Shown here piece after piece: positions 16,691 to 23,783 of a stretch of DNA of 26,746 nucleotides (the first letter of the stretch is position 1; every line of letters begins with the position of its first letter). The position numbers were made by a program, and so were the translations under genes. Origin of the DNA: DATJSN01 sp035504095 (GTDB lineage: Bacteria; Planctomycetota; Phycisphaerae; WQYP01); contig DATJSN010000082.1 of the NCBI GenBank assembly GCA_035504095.1, forward strand, positions 1-26,746, in the 5' to 3' direction. The notes below the pieces were generated by a model. That model ran no database searches. It saw only the letters and a list, made by a program, of their open reading frames with translations, and was not told the origin of the DNA.

Positions 16691-17593
16691 CTAATCCGAC
16701 CATTCTCCGGAAAAAACCTCGGCGGCAGGTCCGGTCATATAAACACACAGATCGGCCTGGTTCCATTTGAGGGCCAGTCGTCCGCCGGGCAGGTTGGCCA
16801 GAATAATGTTGTTCGTTTTTTTCGCTAAAACGCCCGCCACACATACGGCGGCGGCGCCTGTGCCGCAACCGAGCGTAATTCCCGCGCCGCGTTCCCAGGT
16901 TCGCATCGTGATTTCGCCGGCGTTTTTAAGTTCCACAAAATGCACGTTTACCCGCCGAGGGAATATTTCATGGCGTTCAATCAGCGGACCGACGGCTTCC
17001 AGGGGAACTTTGGCGGTGCTCTTACAGTAAAACACCACGTGCGGGTTTCCCATGGAAACGCACGTCATCTGTTCTTCCAAGCCGCAGATTTTTATCCAAT
17101 CCACGGGAAACGGTTGGGCTCGCAGGTCAAGAATCGGATGCCATGGGTAATTGACCACCTGCTGCACGCCCGTAATGTGGACGGGTATGTTGGCTGGTTC
17201 CAGGATCGGCTGGCCCATGTTCACGGTCGCCTGGTGGACTTTTCCCTGCTGGATCCACAGGTCCAGGGTCAGAACACCGCGGCCGGTTTCCACGCGCATG
17301 GGATTGGCGGTGGAAATTTTCCGATCGTAGGCGTATTTAGCCACGCAGCGTACGCCGTTGCCGCACATTTCCGACTCGCTGCCGTCGGAGTTGAACATGC
17401 GCATGCGCACGTGGGCGCCCTGTTTGCGACCCTCTTCGCTGGGCGGTCCGATCAGAATCAGGCCGTCTGATCCTATGCCGAAATGCCTGTCGGAAATCCG
17501 CAGGGCCAGTTTTTCGGGCTGGTCAACCTTCTGTGTGAAGGTATCCACGTATATGTAATCATTGCCTATACCGTGCATTTTTACAAAACGCAT
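16691..17593 (-). CDS. dapF: Diaminopimelate epimerase
   Basis: The 300-residue enzyme converts LL- to meso-diaminopimelate for lysine and peptidoglycan synthesis. It has the N-terminal F-V-K-M-H-G-I-G-N-D-Y start and the two catalytic cysteines in their motifs: SEMCGNGVRC (Cys77) and LGCGTGAAAV (Cys243). The M-R-M-F-N-S-D-G-S-E and E-R-G-A-G-I-T-L motifs flank them. The length is slightly above the usual 270-280 residues because of a longer loop around HPILDLRAQPFPVDW. The ATG at 17593 has AGGAA 6 bases upstream. The P-loop kinase gene ends 41 bases upstream on the same strand, so co-transcription is possible. Confidence 0.96.
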   Translation of the reverse strand: MRFVKMHGIGNDYIYVDTFTQKVDQPEKLALRISDRHFGIGSDGLILIGPPSEEGRKQGAHVRMRMFNSDGSESEMCGNGVRCVAKYAYDRKISTANPMRVETGRGVLTLDLWIQQGKVHQATVNMGQPILEPANIPVHITGVQQVVNYPWHPILDLRAQPFPVDWIKICGLEEQMTCVSMGNPHVVFYCKSTAKVPLEAVGPLIERHEIFPRRVNVHFVELKNAGEITMRTWERGAGITLGCGTGAAAVCVAGVLAKKTNNIILANLPGGRLALKWNQADLCVYMTGPAAEVFSGEWSD

Positions 17594-17634
17594 ACTGATT
17601 CCTAATTTATCTTTTTTCCGTCAGCAAGCTGGCT

Positions 17635-18456
17635 TTATTTCCAACTTACTTCCGTGAGCATTTCTTCCGAATCCCGCCGGACGATCACGTCCGCATGGCT
17701 CCGCGTCATTTCCACCAGCCGCGCATTGGGCAAATCGATCCGTTTAATCCAGTCCTTGGCCTGGGCCATTGTTTTTCCGCCTTCCGTGTGCCGGGTCATC
17801 AGGTTGGCAATCATGGCCCCGGCTGAGGCCTCAACGTAGATCCGCAGATCAAAATAATCCGACACTCCATCATAGGGCGGCATATTGAGCAGGAGGTAAT
17901 TGCCCTCAACGAACACCAGGCTGTGCGAATCATACACTTTTATCGCACTCTCCATCGGTTTGTGATGAACCCGATCATAATCCGGCCAGGTCATCACTTT
18001 GGGCCTGCCCCGAAGCTGCGTCAGGTGCTTTTTAAGTGAGGCAACGTCAAAGGTTTCCGGCGAACCCTTGCATCGTATCATCGGTATTTTTTCTCCATTT
18101 TTAAGCACCAACTCGCGCTGGGCAAGCACCGGATCCGGATAATGAAACCCGTCCATCGGCAGGGCCACCGCCGAGATGCTTTTCTGGCCGCTATGGCTGA
18201 GAAAACCATGCTCCGCAAGCCACACCAGTTCCGCCGCAAAAACTGATTTTCCCGATCCCGGCGGACCCGCGATGCCAACAATCAGTCTCTTGGGATTTGT
18301 TTTGAGGTATTCCGCGATTCGCCCCAGCAGCGGACGCCAATGATCCGTCCATTCTGTGGCGCGAATCATCACGCTCAGACTACTCTTGCCGCTGATCGGC
18401 AGTTGTATTTTCTGATGCAAAAACCACGGAAATGGGTCGATATCTTCCAGAGACAC
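17635..18456 (-). CDS. P-loop nucleoside/nucleotide kinase-like protein (PRK/uridine kinase superfamily)
   Basis: The 273-residue protein has Walker A GIAGPPGSGKS (61-71), then the superfamily's P-M-D-G-F-H-Y motif (about 99-105), K-G-S-P-E-T-F-D (about 129-136), Y-D-R-x-x-H-x-P (about 158-166) and the V-E-G-N-Y-L-L-L-N strand (about 183-191). This set matches the YggC/pantothenate-kinase-like branch annotated as 'nucleoside/nucleotide kinase family', which phosphorylates small molecules whose identity is usually unknown. The listed start is a GTG at 18456. An internal ATG at residue 30 (18369) would still leave the whole kinase domain and may be the true start. It lies 41 bases upstream of dapF. 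Confidence 0.8.
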   Translation of the reverse strand: MSLEDIDPFPWFLHQKIQLPISGKSSLSVMIRATEWTDHWRPLLGRIAEYLKTNPKRLIVGIAGPPGSGKSVFAAELVWLAEHGFLSHSGQKSISAVALPMDGFHYPDPVLAQRELVLKNGEKIPMIRCKGSPETFDVASLKKHLTQLRGRPKVMTWPDYDRVHHKPMESAIKVYDSHSLVFVEGNYLLLNMPPYDGVSDYFDLRIYVEASAGAMIANLMTRHTEGGKTMAQAKDWIKRIDLPNARLVEMTRSHADVIVRRDSEEMLTEVSWK

Positions 18457-18556
18457 AATTTCACCCCGCGCCCGGTATCAGTCGGGCTGTTTTAATACGC
18501 CCGATCAAGGCCCACAGCCCCGTACGAGACGCCGCTTCCCTGCGCTAAACTTCACC

Positions 18557-19126
18557 TTACTTGCTTGCCGCCGTCGCCGCATCCACCGGATCGGTGGAGG
18601 CGTTTATGCTCGACTGCGGCTGCGACACTTGACCTTTTTCCGGCACCGGAGCTGAATACCCCGGTGCGGGTAAATATCCGGAATAAATACTTTCAGGCGC
18701 CACACCGGTCGAATAAACCTGCATAAGCGGTGGTTGGAAGCACATCAGAATTGGAGTTATTCCCAGGTTTACATAAAACCATGGTACATTGGCAAAACCA
18801 ATCATCTCTTCCGTAAACGTCGGCGGACGGTCGCGATACTCCAAAGGCTCGTCCAAATCGTGCATATAAGTTGGATTGTGCGTCACCGTGCCGTTCACAT
18901 AAGTCACGTTCATCGCCGGCCATGGTCGGGCCGCCGTAGTGTTAAGTCCTTCCGGCTGGCCCCAGTCCGGCTCGATGACCATGCCGGTGTCCGGAACCGG
19001 GATCGGCTTTTCCGCGCTTTGATCCGGTGTTTGTGAACATCCCGCCGCCGCCAAAAGAGCGCCGTAGATCATAGCGATGGTCAATAGTTTTTTAGTTCGC
19101 TGTTCCTGAGCCATTTTCAGTTCCAC
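18557..19126 (-). CDS. Predicted lipoprotein of unknown function
   Basis: The 189-residue precursor has a lipoprotein signal peptide: basic KK at 12-13, a hydrophobic stretch and the lipobox A-A-A-G-C with Cys at about 30. The mature protein is rich in Pro, Tyr and Thr, with a conserved-looking WGQPEGLNTTAARPWPAMNVTYVNGTVTHNP segment around residues 55-85 and no recognised domain. I take the GTG at 19126 because AGGAA lies about 7 bases upstream; an in-frame ATG 4 codons later is an alternative. Anchoring to a membrane is predicted. No neighbour suggests a role. Confidence 0.7.
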   Translation of the reverse strand: MELKMAQEQRTKKLLTIAMIYGALLAAAGCSQTPDQSAEKPIPVPDTGMVIEPDWGQPEGLNTTAARPWPAMNVTYVNGTVTHNPTYMHDLDEPLEYRDRPPTFTEEMIGFANVPWFYVNLGITPILMCFQPPLMQVYSTGVAPESIYSGYLPAPGYSAPVPEKGQVSQPQSSINASTDPVDAATAASK

Positions 19127-19247
19127 GGCGAATTCCTGTCATTAAGCATTATTGTAGGACGAATTGGTCTGAGAATACAGCCTCTCCTGTTTGACCTGTT
19201 TGGGGATGCCGCCGGGGCTTTCGCAGCGCCGAACGCTTTGCGGCTGT

Positions 19248-19253
19248 TATAAT
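19248..19253 (+). promoter_or_regulatory. Likely -10 box upstream of the GH57 gene
   Basis: A perfect TATAAT lies about 114 bases before the GH57 start and 20 bases before a strong GGAGGAG (19273-19279). No good -35 is seen. Confidence 0.4.
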
Positions 19254-19287
19254 AACTCTCGCCAAATCCGACGGAGGAGTGTAAGTT

Positions 19288-19422
19288 ATGCTCTGTCTGA
19301 AGATACGTCGCGCCTCCCGAGGTATTATGAGACACAGTCCTGTTACTTTTAAAAAGGATGACGGCCATGACCGCCATTTGTTTATATTTACAGATTCATC
19401 AGCCTTTCCGGCTCCGCCGCTA
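19288..19422 (+). CDS. Candidate small upstream ORF overlapping the GH57 start
   Basis: An ATG at 19288 follows a near-perfect Shine-Dalgarno, GGAGGAG, at 8 bases' spacing. The frame encodes 44 residues (MLCLKIRRASRGIMRHSPVT...) and ends 55 bases inside the GH57 gene in another frame. The peptide has no recognised features, so it may be a leader ORF whose translation couples to the amylase gene, or chance. A CCTCCCG at 19313-19319 could pair with the CGGAGG of the Shine-Dalgarno. Confidence 0.25.
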
Positions 19423-20524
19423 TAGTGTTTTTGACACCGAACCCGATTATTTCGATTCCCAGCTTAATTCACGCTATGCTCAGGCCATAGCGCATCGCAG
19501 TTATCTGCCCGCCGGACGCACCCTGCTGGAATTGTGCCTCAGGTTTAAGGGCGCCTTTCGCTTTACCCTTAGCGTCACCGGCACGGCGATGGAACAGTTT
19601 GAACTTTACGCACCCGAAGTCATTACCGTGCTTAAGGATCTGGCTGCAACAAACTGCGTCGAATTTCTTTCCGAAACCTACGATCATTCGTTATCCTGCC
19701 TTTATTCCCCCGAAGAATTCCGCCAACAGATCAAGTTGCACCGCCAGATGATCAAAAAATATTTCTCCCAGACGCCGCGCGTGTTTCGCAACACCAACCT
19801 CATCTATTCCAACGAAATCAGCCGGCTTCTGGGACCGCTGAAACTTGACGGCGTGATTGCCGAAGGCTGGGAAGGCGTTCTTGGTTCGCGCCCCCCCACG
19901 CTGGTTTATCAGGCGCCGCGGGAAAATCTCAAATTGCTTCTGCGCCACTATCATCTCAGCGACGACATTGCTCTGCGCTTTGCCAACCGCTCCTGGATTC
20001 AATGGCCGCTCACCGCGGATAAATACGCCACCTGGCTTCACGGCATCAACGGGCAAGGAGATTACTGCCTGCTTGGCATGGACATGGAAACTTTTGGCGA
20101 ACGCAACAACGCCGACAGCGGCATTTTTGATTTTCTTTTTGCGCTACCCGGACACGTGCTTTCACTGGGCGATAGCTTTAAAACACCTTCGGAGCTGATT
20201 GATGCGTTCAAGCCCGTGGCCGAGTTGAGCATTCCGCGCAACATCGGCTGGACGGATACGTCGCGCGATTTATCTCCCTGGCTGGGCAATGCGATGCAGG
20301 CCAATGCGCTGCAGGAAATTTTCCGGCTTGAAGAATCCATCAAGTTCCGCGAAGACGCGCCATTGCTTACCGACTGGCGGCGTTTAACCACCAGCGATCA
20401 TTTTTTCTACATGAACACGCGCCTGGCGGAACAAAACGCGTTCAGCATTTATGAATCTCCCTACGACGCCTATATGAACTATATGAGTGTGCTGGACAAT
20501 CTCGCTGCACGGACACGGCCATAG
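19367..20524 (+). CDS. Glycoside hydrolase family 57 alpha-amylase-like protein
   Basis: The 385-residue protein shows GH57 conserved regions in order: HQP at 11-13, the catalytic nucleophile region E-F-L-S-E-T-Y-D-H-S (Glu103), the R-V-F-R-N-T-N-L-I-Y region (about 138-147), and the acid/base region M-D-M-E-T-F-G-E-R (Asp239). The form matches the approximately 400-residue cytoplasmic GH57 alpha-amylases that act on maltodextrin or glycogen by a retaining mechanism. No signal peptide is present. I chose the ATG at 19367 because AAGGA lies 8 bases before it; the ATG at 19358 adds three residues but abuts that Shine-Dalgarno. It converges with the methyltransferase gene, with 27 bases between stops. 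Confidence 0.9.
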   Translation: MTAICLYLQIHQPFRLRRYSVFDTEPDYFDSQLNSRYAQAIAHRSYLPAGRTLLELCLRFKGAFRFTLSVTGTAMEQFELYAPEVITVLKDLAATNCVEFLSETYDHSLSCLYSPEEFRQQIKLHRQMIKKYFSQTPRVFRNTNLIYSNEISRLLGPLKLDGVIAEGWEGVLGSRPPTLVYQAPRENLKLLLRHYHLSDDIALRFANRSWIQWPLTADKYATWLHGINGQGDYCLLGMDMETFGERNNADSGIFDFLFALPGHVLSLGDSFKTPSELIDAFKPVAELSIPRNIGWTDTSRDLSPWLGNAMQANALQEIFRLEESIKFREDAPLLTDWRRLTTSDHFFYMNTRLAEQNAFSIYESPYDAYMNYMSVLDNLAARTRP

Positions 20525-20551
20525 ACAAAGCGAGGCCCGGCGAGACGCCGT

Positions 20552-21331
20552 CTAGCAATACGCCACGATAAAAATGCGTTTGAACGGGAACAGCACTCTG
20601 CCGTTGGGCTGGGCCGGGTAAGCCTGAGCAATCTGTTGGCTGTATTCGCAGAGAAATTCCTGGCGAGTGAAGTCATCAGGCAGCGCCTGTAAATAGGGCC
20701 GAAGCGCCGTACCACGATACCATTCCACTATATCATTGGGGCCGGACATAATATGCAGATAGGTCGTTTGCCATAAATCCACCCTTCTGGCAGACGCCGC
20801 GAGAAGACTGTAATAAAAATGCAAATCATGGTGGAACCAGTCGCGCAGAGGCTCTCTGAAATGTTTTTCCCATCTGGGATTCTGAATCAGTTCCAGAATG
20901 GAATATTGCGCCGGCGAATCCAACACTGCGGGCATTTGCACGGCTAAAGCTCCGCCCGGTTCAACACGATTGAAAAGCTGGGGGAACAAGCGCGCGTGAT
21001 CGGTCAACCACTGCAAAGCCGCGTTGGAAAAAACCATGTCGTACTTGAGTCCGTCGCGATCTGATGCGAAAGTCCGGATATCGCCCAAAATCCATCGCCA
21101 TTGTGGATGCAGGGTACGCGCCTCGGTGAGCATTTCCGAGGAATTATCCAATCCTGTCACCAGTGCGTTGGGCCAGCGCTCGGCCAGCACCTTTGTACTG
21201 TTTCCCGGGCCGCATCCCAGATCGATGATTGTTTCCGGCGACTTGAGTTCGATGTGCTGAACCAGATCAATGCAGGGCTGGGTCCGCTGGTCATGAAAAA
21301 GCAGGTATTGTTGGGCGTCCCATTGGCTCAT
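20552..21331 (-). CDS. tam: Trans-aconitate 2-methyltransferase
   Basis: The 259-residue enzyme is full length and collinear with Tam, a class I SAM-dependent methyltransferase that methyl-esterifies trans-aconitate, a by-product that inhibits aconitase. Motif I reads IIDLGCGPGNSTKVL (about 35-49), followed by V-T-G-L-D-N-S (about 58-64), F-S-N-A-A-L-Q-W-L (about 101-109) and P-G-G-A-L-A-V-Q-M-P (about 124-133). The C-terminal half contains the diagnostic V-D-L-W-Q-T-T-Y-L-H and E-W-Y-R-G-T-A-L-R-P-Y-L, and it ends R-I-F-I-V-A-Y. The ATG at 21331 is preceded by an A/G-rich AAAAAAGAGATG. Monocistronic. Confidence 0.92.
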   Translation of the reverse strand: MSQWDAQQYLLFHDQRTQPCIDLVQHIELKSPETIIDLGCGPGNSTKVLAERWPNALVTGLDNSSEMLTEARTLHPQWRWILGDIRTFASDRDGLKYDMVFSNAALQWLTDHARLFPQLFNRVEPGGALAVQMPAVLDSPAQYSILELIQNPRWEKHFREPLRDWFHHDLHFYYSLLAASARRVDLWQTTYLHIMSGPNDIVEWYRGTALRPYLQALPDDFTRQEFLCEYSQQIAQAYPAQPNGRVLFPFKRIFIVAYC

Positions 21332-21561
21332 CTCTTTTTTCTACCCTGTCCACAGGCTTTTATGCAACCGGTCTTCGCTTGAAGCGACATGTATGTATCA
21401 ACCGCAACATTCGTAGTAGGTGGCTTTCTGTGGTCAATAATAGATGTTTTTGTGTTATTTTAAAGCGGGGAATCCGCAAATTTAAACCTTATTGTATATT
21501 TAATCCGATTAATCTGCGTAAGGGAGATCAAAATTAAACGGTAATTTTCCGAGCTTTGAAT

Positions 21562-22326
21562 ATGCCCAAACGTAATATTTTCAACGTGATTATTCTGTCC
21601 ATCATTCTGGCGGCGGCCATACCATTCCTCTGGAATGAGTATCAATTGCTTGGACTTGATAATCTTTCTTATGATTTTCAAAAAGCTTTTAATTCGAGCC
21701 TGGCCGCCGAGCCACAGTTCGCCGGCGCCCGTGCTTCGGTGGACATTCCCGGGCGTGTCGTCATCGTTGCGCCTGTTGCATTCGGGAATCTCAACCCGTT
21801 CATTGAAGCGGTCGATCAGCTTCGTGAGAATTATCCTGACATAACACAGATTGACGCACTGGTGCGATTTTCGATCCCTAAAGGCGCTCAGGTTAATTTC
21901 TACAAGGCTCCTTCACAGTCCGCGGCCATCGCGTTTTGCCTGGCCGCGGGAGACGTGATCTTAAAGAATCCGCAATACACGGGCTACGAGGTCCAGTATC
22001 TTGAAGGGCCGTCGCTGGTGGACGTGGAATTGCAGGGATCGCCGGCGAAGCAGCGACTTTTTATACAAGCCGTCAAAGCCCGCTATGAAAATAGTCCTTC
22101 GCACCCGGCTGTTGCGTTGCTCTTTGGAACTTCCTCAAAGCCGTTCGACGTCTATTTTCCGTCGTATCAGAATCCTTATATGGAGGTGTGGGATAGCGCC
22201 AATTCATTACAAGTAATGCTTATGCTTCATCGCCACTTGGGCCGTAACTGCTTGGTACCTTTACCCCCATTAAGCGCAAATACACACCCAACTGGCCGCG
22301 GTGTTGAATCCAGTGGTTTAACATAA
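21562..22326 (+). CDS. Membrane-anchored protein of unknown function; 3' end overlaps the DinB gene
   Basis: The 254-residue product has one N-terminal membrane segment (about residues 7-24) and an extracytoplasmic domain of mixed alpha/beta character (VVIVAPVAFGNLNPFIEAVDQL, GDVILKNPQYTGYEVQYLEGPSLVDVEL). No domain is recognised. The ATG at 21562 lacks a clear Shine-Dalgarno; a TTG two codons earlier is possible. The last 35 codons or so are antisense to the DinB gene and are poor in secondary structure (PLPPLSANTHPTGRGVESSGLT). The natural C-terminus may therefore have been lost by a deletion or frameshift, with read-through to the next stop. Confidence 0.6.
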   Translation: MPKRNIFNVIILSIILAAAIPFLWNEYQLLGLDNLSYDFQKAFNSSLAAEPQFAGARASVDIPGRVVIVAPVAFGNLNPFIEAVDQLRENYPDITQIDALVRFSIPKGAQVNFYKAPSQSAAIAFCLAAGDVILKNPQYTGYEVQYLEGPSLVDVELQGSPAKQRLFIQAVKARYENSPSHPAVALLFGTSSKPFDVYFPSYQNPYMEVWDSANSLQVMLMLHRHLGRNCLVPLPPLSANTHPTGRGVESSGLT

Positions 22327-22714
22327 TCATCCGTAGGAACACTACCCGCGGCATGGTCATGACCGGATGGCCATTGACGGTTCCCGACCAGTTTTGACTC
22401 ATGCGCTTGTCATCCAGTTTCGGCAGTTCCCTTCGAACGGTTGCGATGCTCGCATCCAGAGCCGCGAGAATTTCCTTGACCGTTTTTGGCTCTGGCCATA
22501 AAGCTTTAAAGTCCGGCAAAGGGGATTGATCCAGCAGAGCTGCCGTCAAAACGCCCCCCGGCACGCGGGCGATGTGCATTCCCAGTTCCCCAGCGGTATG
22601 AGATTTTTCGTGCGGCTTCCAGGCCAGCTTATCTTCGGGAATTCGTTCCAGGAATTTGCGTGTGGTTTTGGCTTCGTGTTCAAACTCTTCCAGCATGGCT
22701 TGTGCAATTGACAT
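22220..22714 (-). CDS. DinB family protein (third gene of ArsR-SRPBCC-DinB cassette)
   Basis: The 164-residue protein is a complete DinB/YfiT-like four-helix bundle. The three expected metal-binding histidines are H47 (G-M-H-I-A), H134 and H138 (N-H-W-I-Q-H-R-G-Q-L). It ends in the usual V-Y-L-R-L-M-G-V-x-V-P-S-S-Y-G-P-S. DinB proteins are metal-dependent and include thiol transferases (mycothiol or bacillithiol); most, including this one, have unknown substrates. GGGA lies about 9 bases before the ATG. The same-strand SRPBCC and ArsR genes upstream form a familiar cassette, though a 112-base gap with two hairpins separates DinB from them. Confidence 0.88.
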   Translation of the reverse strand: MSIAQAMLEEFEHEAKTTRKFLERIPEDKLAWKPHEKSHTAGELGMHIARVPGGVLTAALLDQSPLPDFKALWPEPKTVKEILAALDASIATVRRELPKLDDKRMSQNWSGTVNGHPVMTMPRVVFLRMIMLNHWIQHRGQLGVYLRLMGVKVPSSYGPSGDEA

Positions 22715-22754
22715 ATTCCGGTCCCTTTCATTTTTGCGGTTTCAAAAAATGTGG

Positions 22755-22796
22755 GACAGGCTTCTAGCCTGTCTTAGCCCCGGCTTCTCGCCGGGG
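22755..22796. repeat. Two adjacent intergenic hairpin repeats
   Basis: The first hairpin pairs GACAGGCT (22755-22762) with AGCCTGTC (22766-22773). The second pairs CCCCGGC (22778-22784) with GCCGGGG (22790-22796) and belongs to the CCCCGGCA family. They sit in the gap between the SRPBCC and DinB genes and may partly block transcription or protect the upstream mRNA end. The GTGGGACAGG-type motif is a common dispersed element in planctomycete-like genomes (memory-based). Confidence 0.6.
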
Positions 22797-22826
22797 TTAT
22801 TAATCTGCGGACAGCTCACGGTAGTA

Positions 22827-23267
22827 CTATTTCTCTGCCCGGCGTTTGATGCTCTTGGCAATATGTTCCCAACCCATTGACACGCCTTTGCGATGTTCCG
22901 GATCAATCGTTCCGAGGGCACGGTGAACCATCGTCAGTTTCGTCCCATTGGCCTGCTTGGTCAAACGATATTGCACATGAGACGCCACAGGATAAGACAT
23001 AAACATCGGCCCGGTGATTTCCAGAAGAGTCGGGGGCTTGATCACTTGAACATGCCCCCAGAAATGCCCCGTGTTGTTGCCCAGATCGCGGTACCATCGC
23101 CCGCCGGGCCAGGGTTCGAGTTTGAGCGGCATAGGCGTTCCATCCGGCCTGTCAAAGCCCTGCCCTATTTGTTCCAGCAGTGCTTCAAACACCTTCTGGA
23201 TTCGCGCGGTGATGTCGAGTTCCTTCTGAATGTGCAATACATACTGTTCGGGTAATTCATTGGCCAT
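22827..23267 (-). CDS. SRPBCC (AHSA1-like) domain protein
   Basis: The 146-residue protein has the START/SRPBCC pattern: an N-terminal helix-flanked strand around A-R-I-Q-K-V-F-E-A-L-L, E-P-W-P-G-G-R-W-Y-R-D-L-G-N-N-T-G-H-F-W-G-H-V-Q, then P-P-T-L-L-E-I-T-G-P-M and the C-terminal helix beginning G-W-E-H-I-A-K-S-I-K. These proteins bind hydrophobic ligands in a deep cavity; AHSA1-like members are often co-encoded with ArsR repressors, as here. It starts 5 bases after the ArsR stop, with its Shine-Dalgarno AAGGAG formed by the last two ArsR codons, so the two are translationally linked. Confidence 0.86.
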   Translation of the reverse strand: MANELPEQYVLHIQKELDITARIQKVFEALLEQIGQGFDRPDGTPMPLKLEPWPGGRWYRDLGNNTGHFWGHVQVIKPPTLLEITGPMFMSYPVASHVQYRLTKQANGTKLTMVHRALGTIDPEHRKGVSMGWEHIAKSIKRRAEK

Positions 23268-23272
23268 GGTAG

Positions 23273-23626
23273 TTACTCCTTTTGCAGATCCTGTTTTTCT
23301 CGCGTTTGATTTGCTTCAGCGCGCTGCTTGATGCGCGAAAGCTGATGTTCCCAGAACTTTTCAAAGCCCCCGACCCAGTCGTGAATCTCTTTTAGCTGCT
23401 GACCGTTAATTCGATACAACCTCCGGCGGCCGGCGCGGCGCACGTTCACCAGCCGCACTTGCAAGAGCACGCCCAGGTGCTTGGAAACCTGCGGTTGCCG
23501 CCATTTGAGTGCGCCGGCGATCTGGTTTACGCTCCGTTCGCCTTCAGAGAGCTCGCCCAATAGTTGCCGACGTTTGGGCTCAGCAACGGCGGTGAACGGA
23601 TCAAGAGTCGACGGGGCGCGCGGCAT
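23273..23626 (-). CDS. ArsR/SmtB family transcriptional regulator
   Basis: The 117-residue repressor has a complete winged helix: D-P-F-T-A-V-A-E-P-K-R-R-Q-L-L-G-E-L (about 9-26), the recognition helix R-Q-P-Q-V-S-K-H-L-G-V-L (about 43-54) and the wing V-N-V-R-R-A-G-R-R-R-L-Y-R-I (about 60-73). No metal-binding Cys pairs are visible, so it probably senses something other than arsenic or zinc. This matches the subgroup fused or linked to AHSA1/SRPBCC genes. The ATG at 23626 lies 6 bases past a TATAAT and has no Shine-Dalgarno, which suggests a leaderless mRNA. A 20-bp operator-like palindrome overlaps the promoter, consistent with autorepression. Confidence 0.9.
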   Translation of the reverse strand: MPRAPSTLDPFTAVAEPKRRQLLGELSEGERSVNQIAGALKWRQPQVSKHLGVLLQVRLVNVRRAGRRRLYRINGQQLKEIHDWVGGFEKFWEHQLSRIKQRAEANQTREKQDLQKE

Positions 23627-23632
23627 GAAAAC

Positions 23633-23660
23633 ATTATATTCCTATACTGGAATATGTCAA
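23633..23660 (-). promoter_or_regulatory. Sigma-70-like promoter of the ArsR cassette
   Basis: On the minus strand TTGACA (23660-23655) and TATAAT (23638-23633) are both perfect, with 16 bases between them. The expected transcription start falls at or within a base or two of the ArsR ATG. Confidence 0.8.
23636..23655. promoter_or_regulatory. Probable ArsR operator
   Basis: ATATTCC (23636-23642) and GGAATAT (23649-23655) form a perfect inverted repeat with 6 bases between. It fills the spacer and touches both the -35 and -10 boxes, the usual place for an autorepressing ArsR dimer. A lone ATATTCC half-site also occurs at the DinB start codon region (22711-22718), which may be chance. Confidence 0.7.
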
Positions 23661-23751
23661 GGGGTGTATTTTCGCTAAGACAGACTTGTTGAACCAAGTG
23701 TTTTAGCGTTGTTCTTTGTCCAAACGCGCTGGCTGGATAGGCTCGTAAAGC

Positions 23752-23757
23752 TATAAT
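23752..23757 (+). promoter_or_regulatory. Likely -10 box of the HAF-repeat gene
   Basis: A perfect TATAAT lies 26 bases before the ATG at 23784. It predicts a start near 23764, giving a leader of only about 20 bases. Confidence 0.5.
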
Positions 23758-23783
23758 TCTTCATCAGTATGAAGAGTAAAAAC

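Noticed and set aside
16645..17580. Shared 13-mer GCACGGTATAGGC at the dapF start and downstream of dapF
   Set aside because: Matches of this length are expected by chance; no flanking similarity is seen.
20535..20551. CGGCG-AGA-CGCCG hairpin between the GH57 and tam stops
   Set aside because: The stem is only 5 bp with no T-tract on either strand, so it is not called as a terminator.
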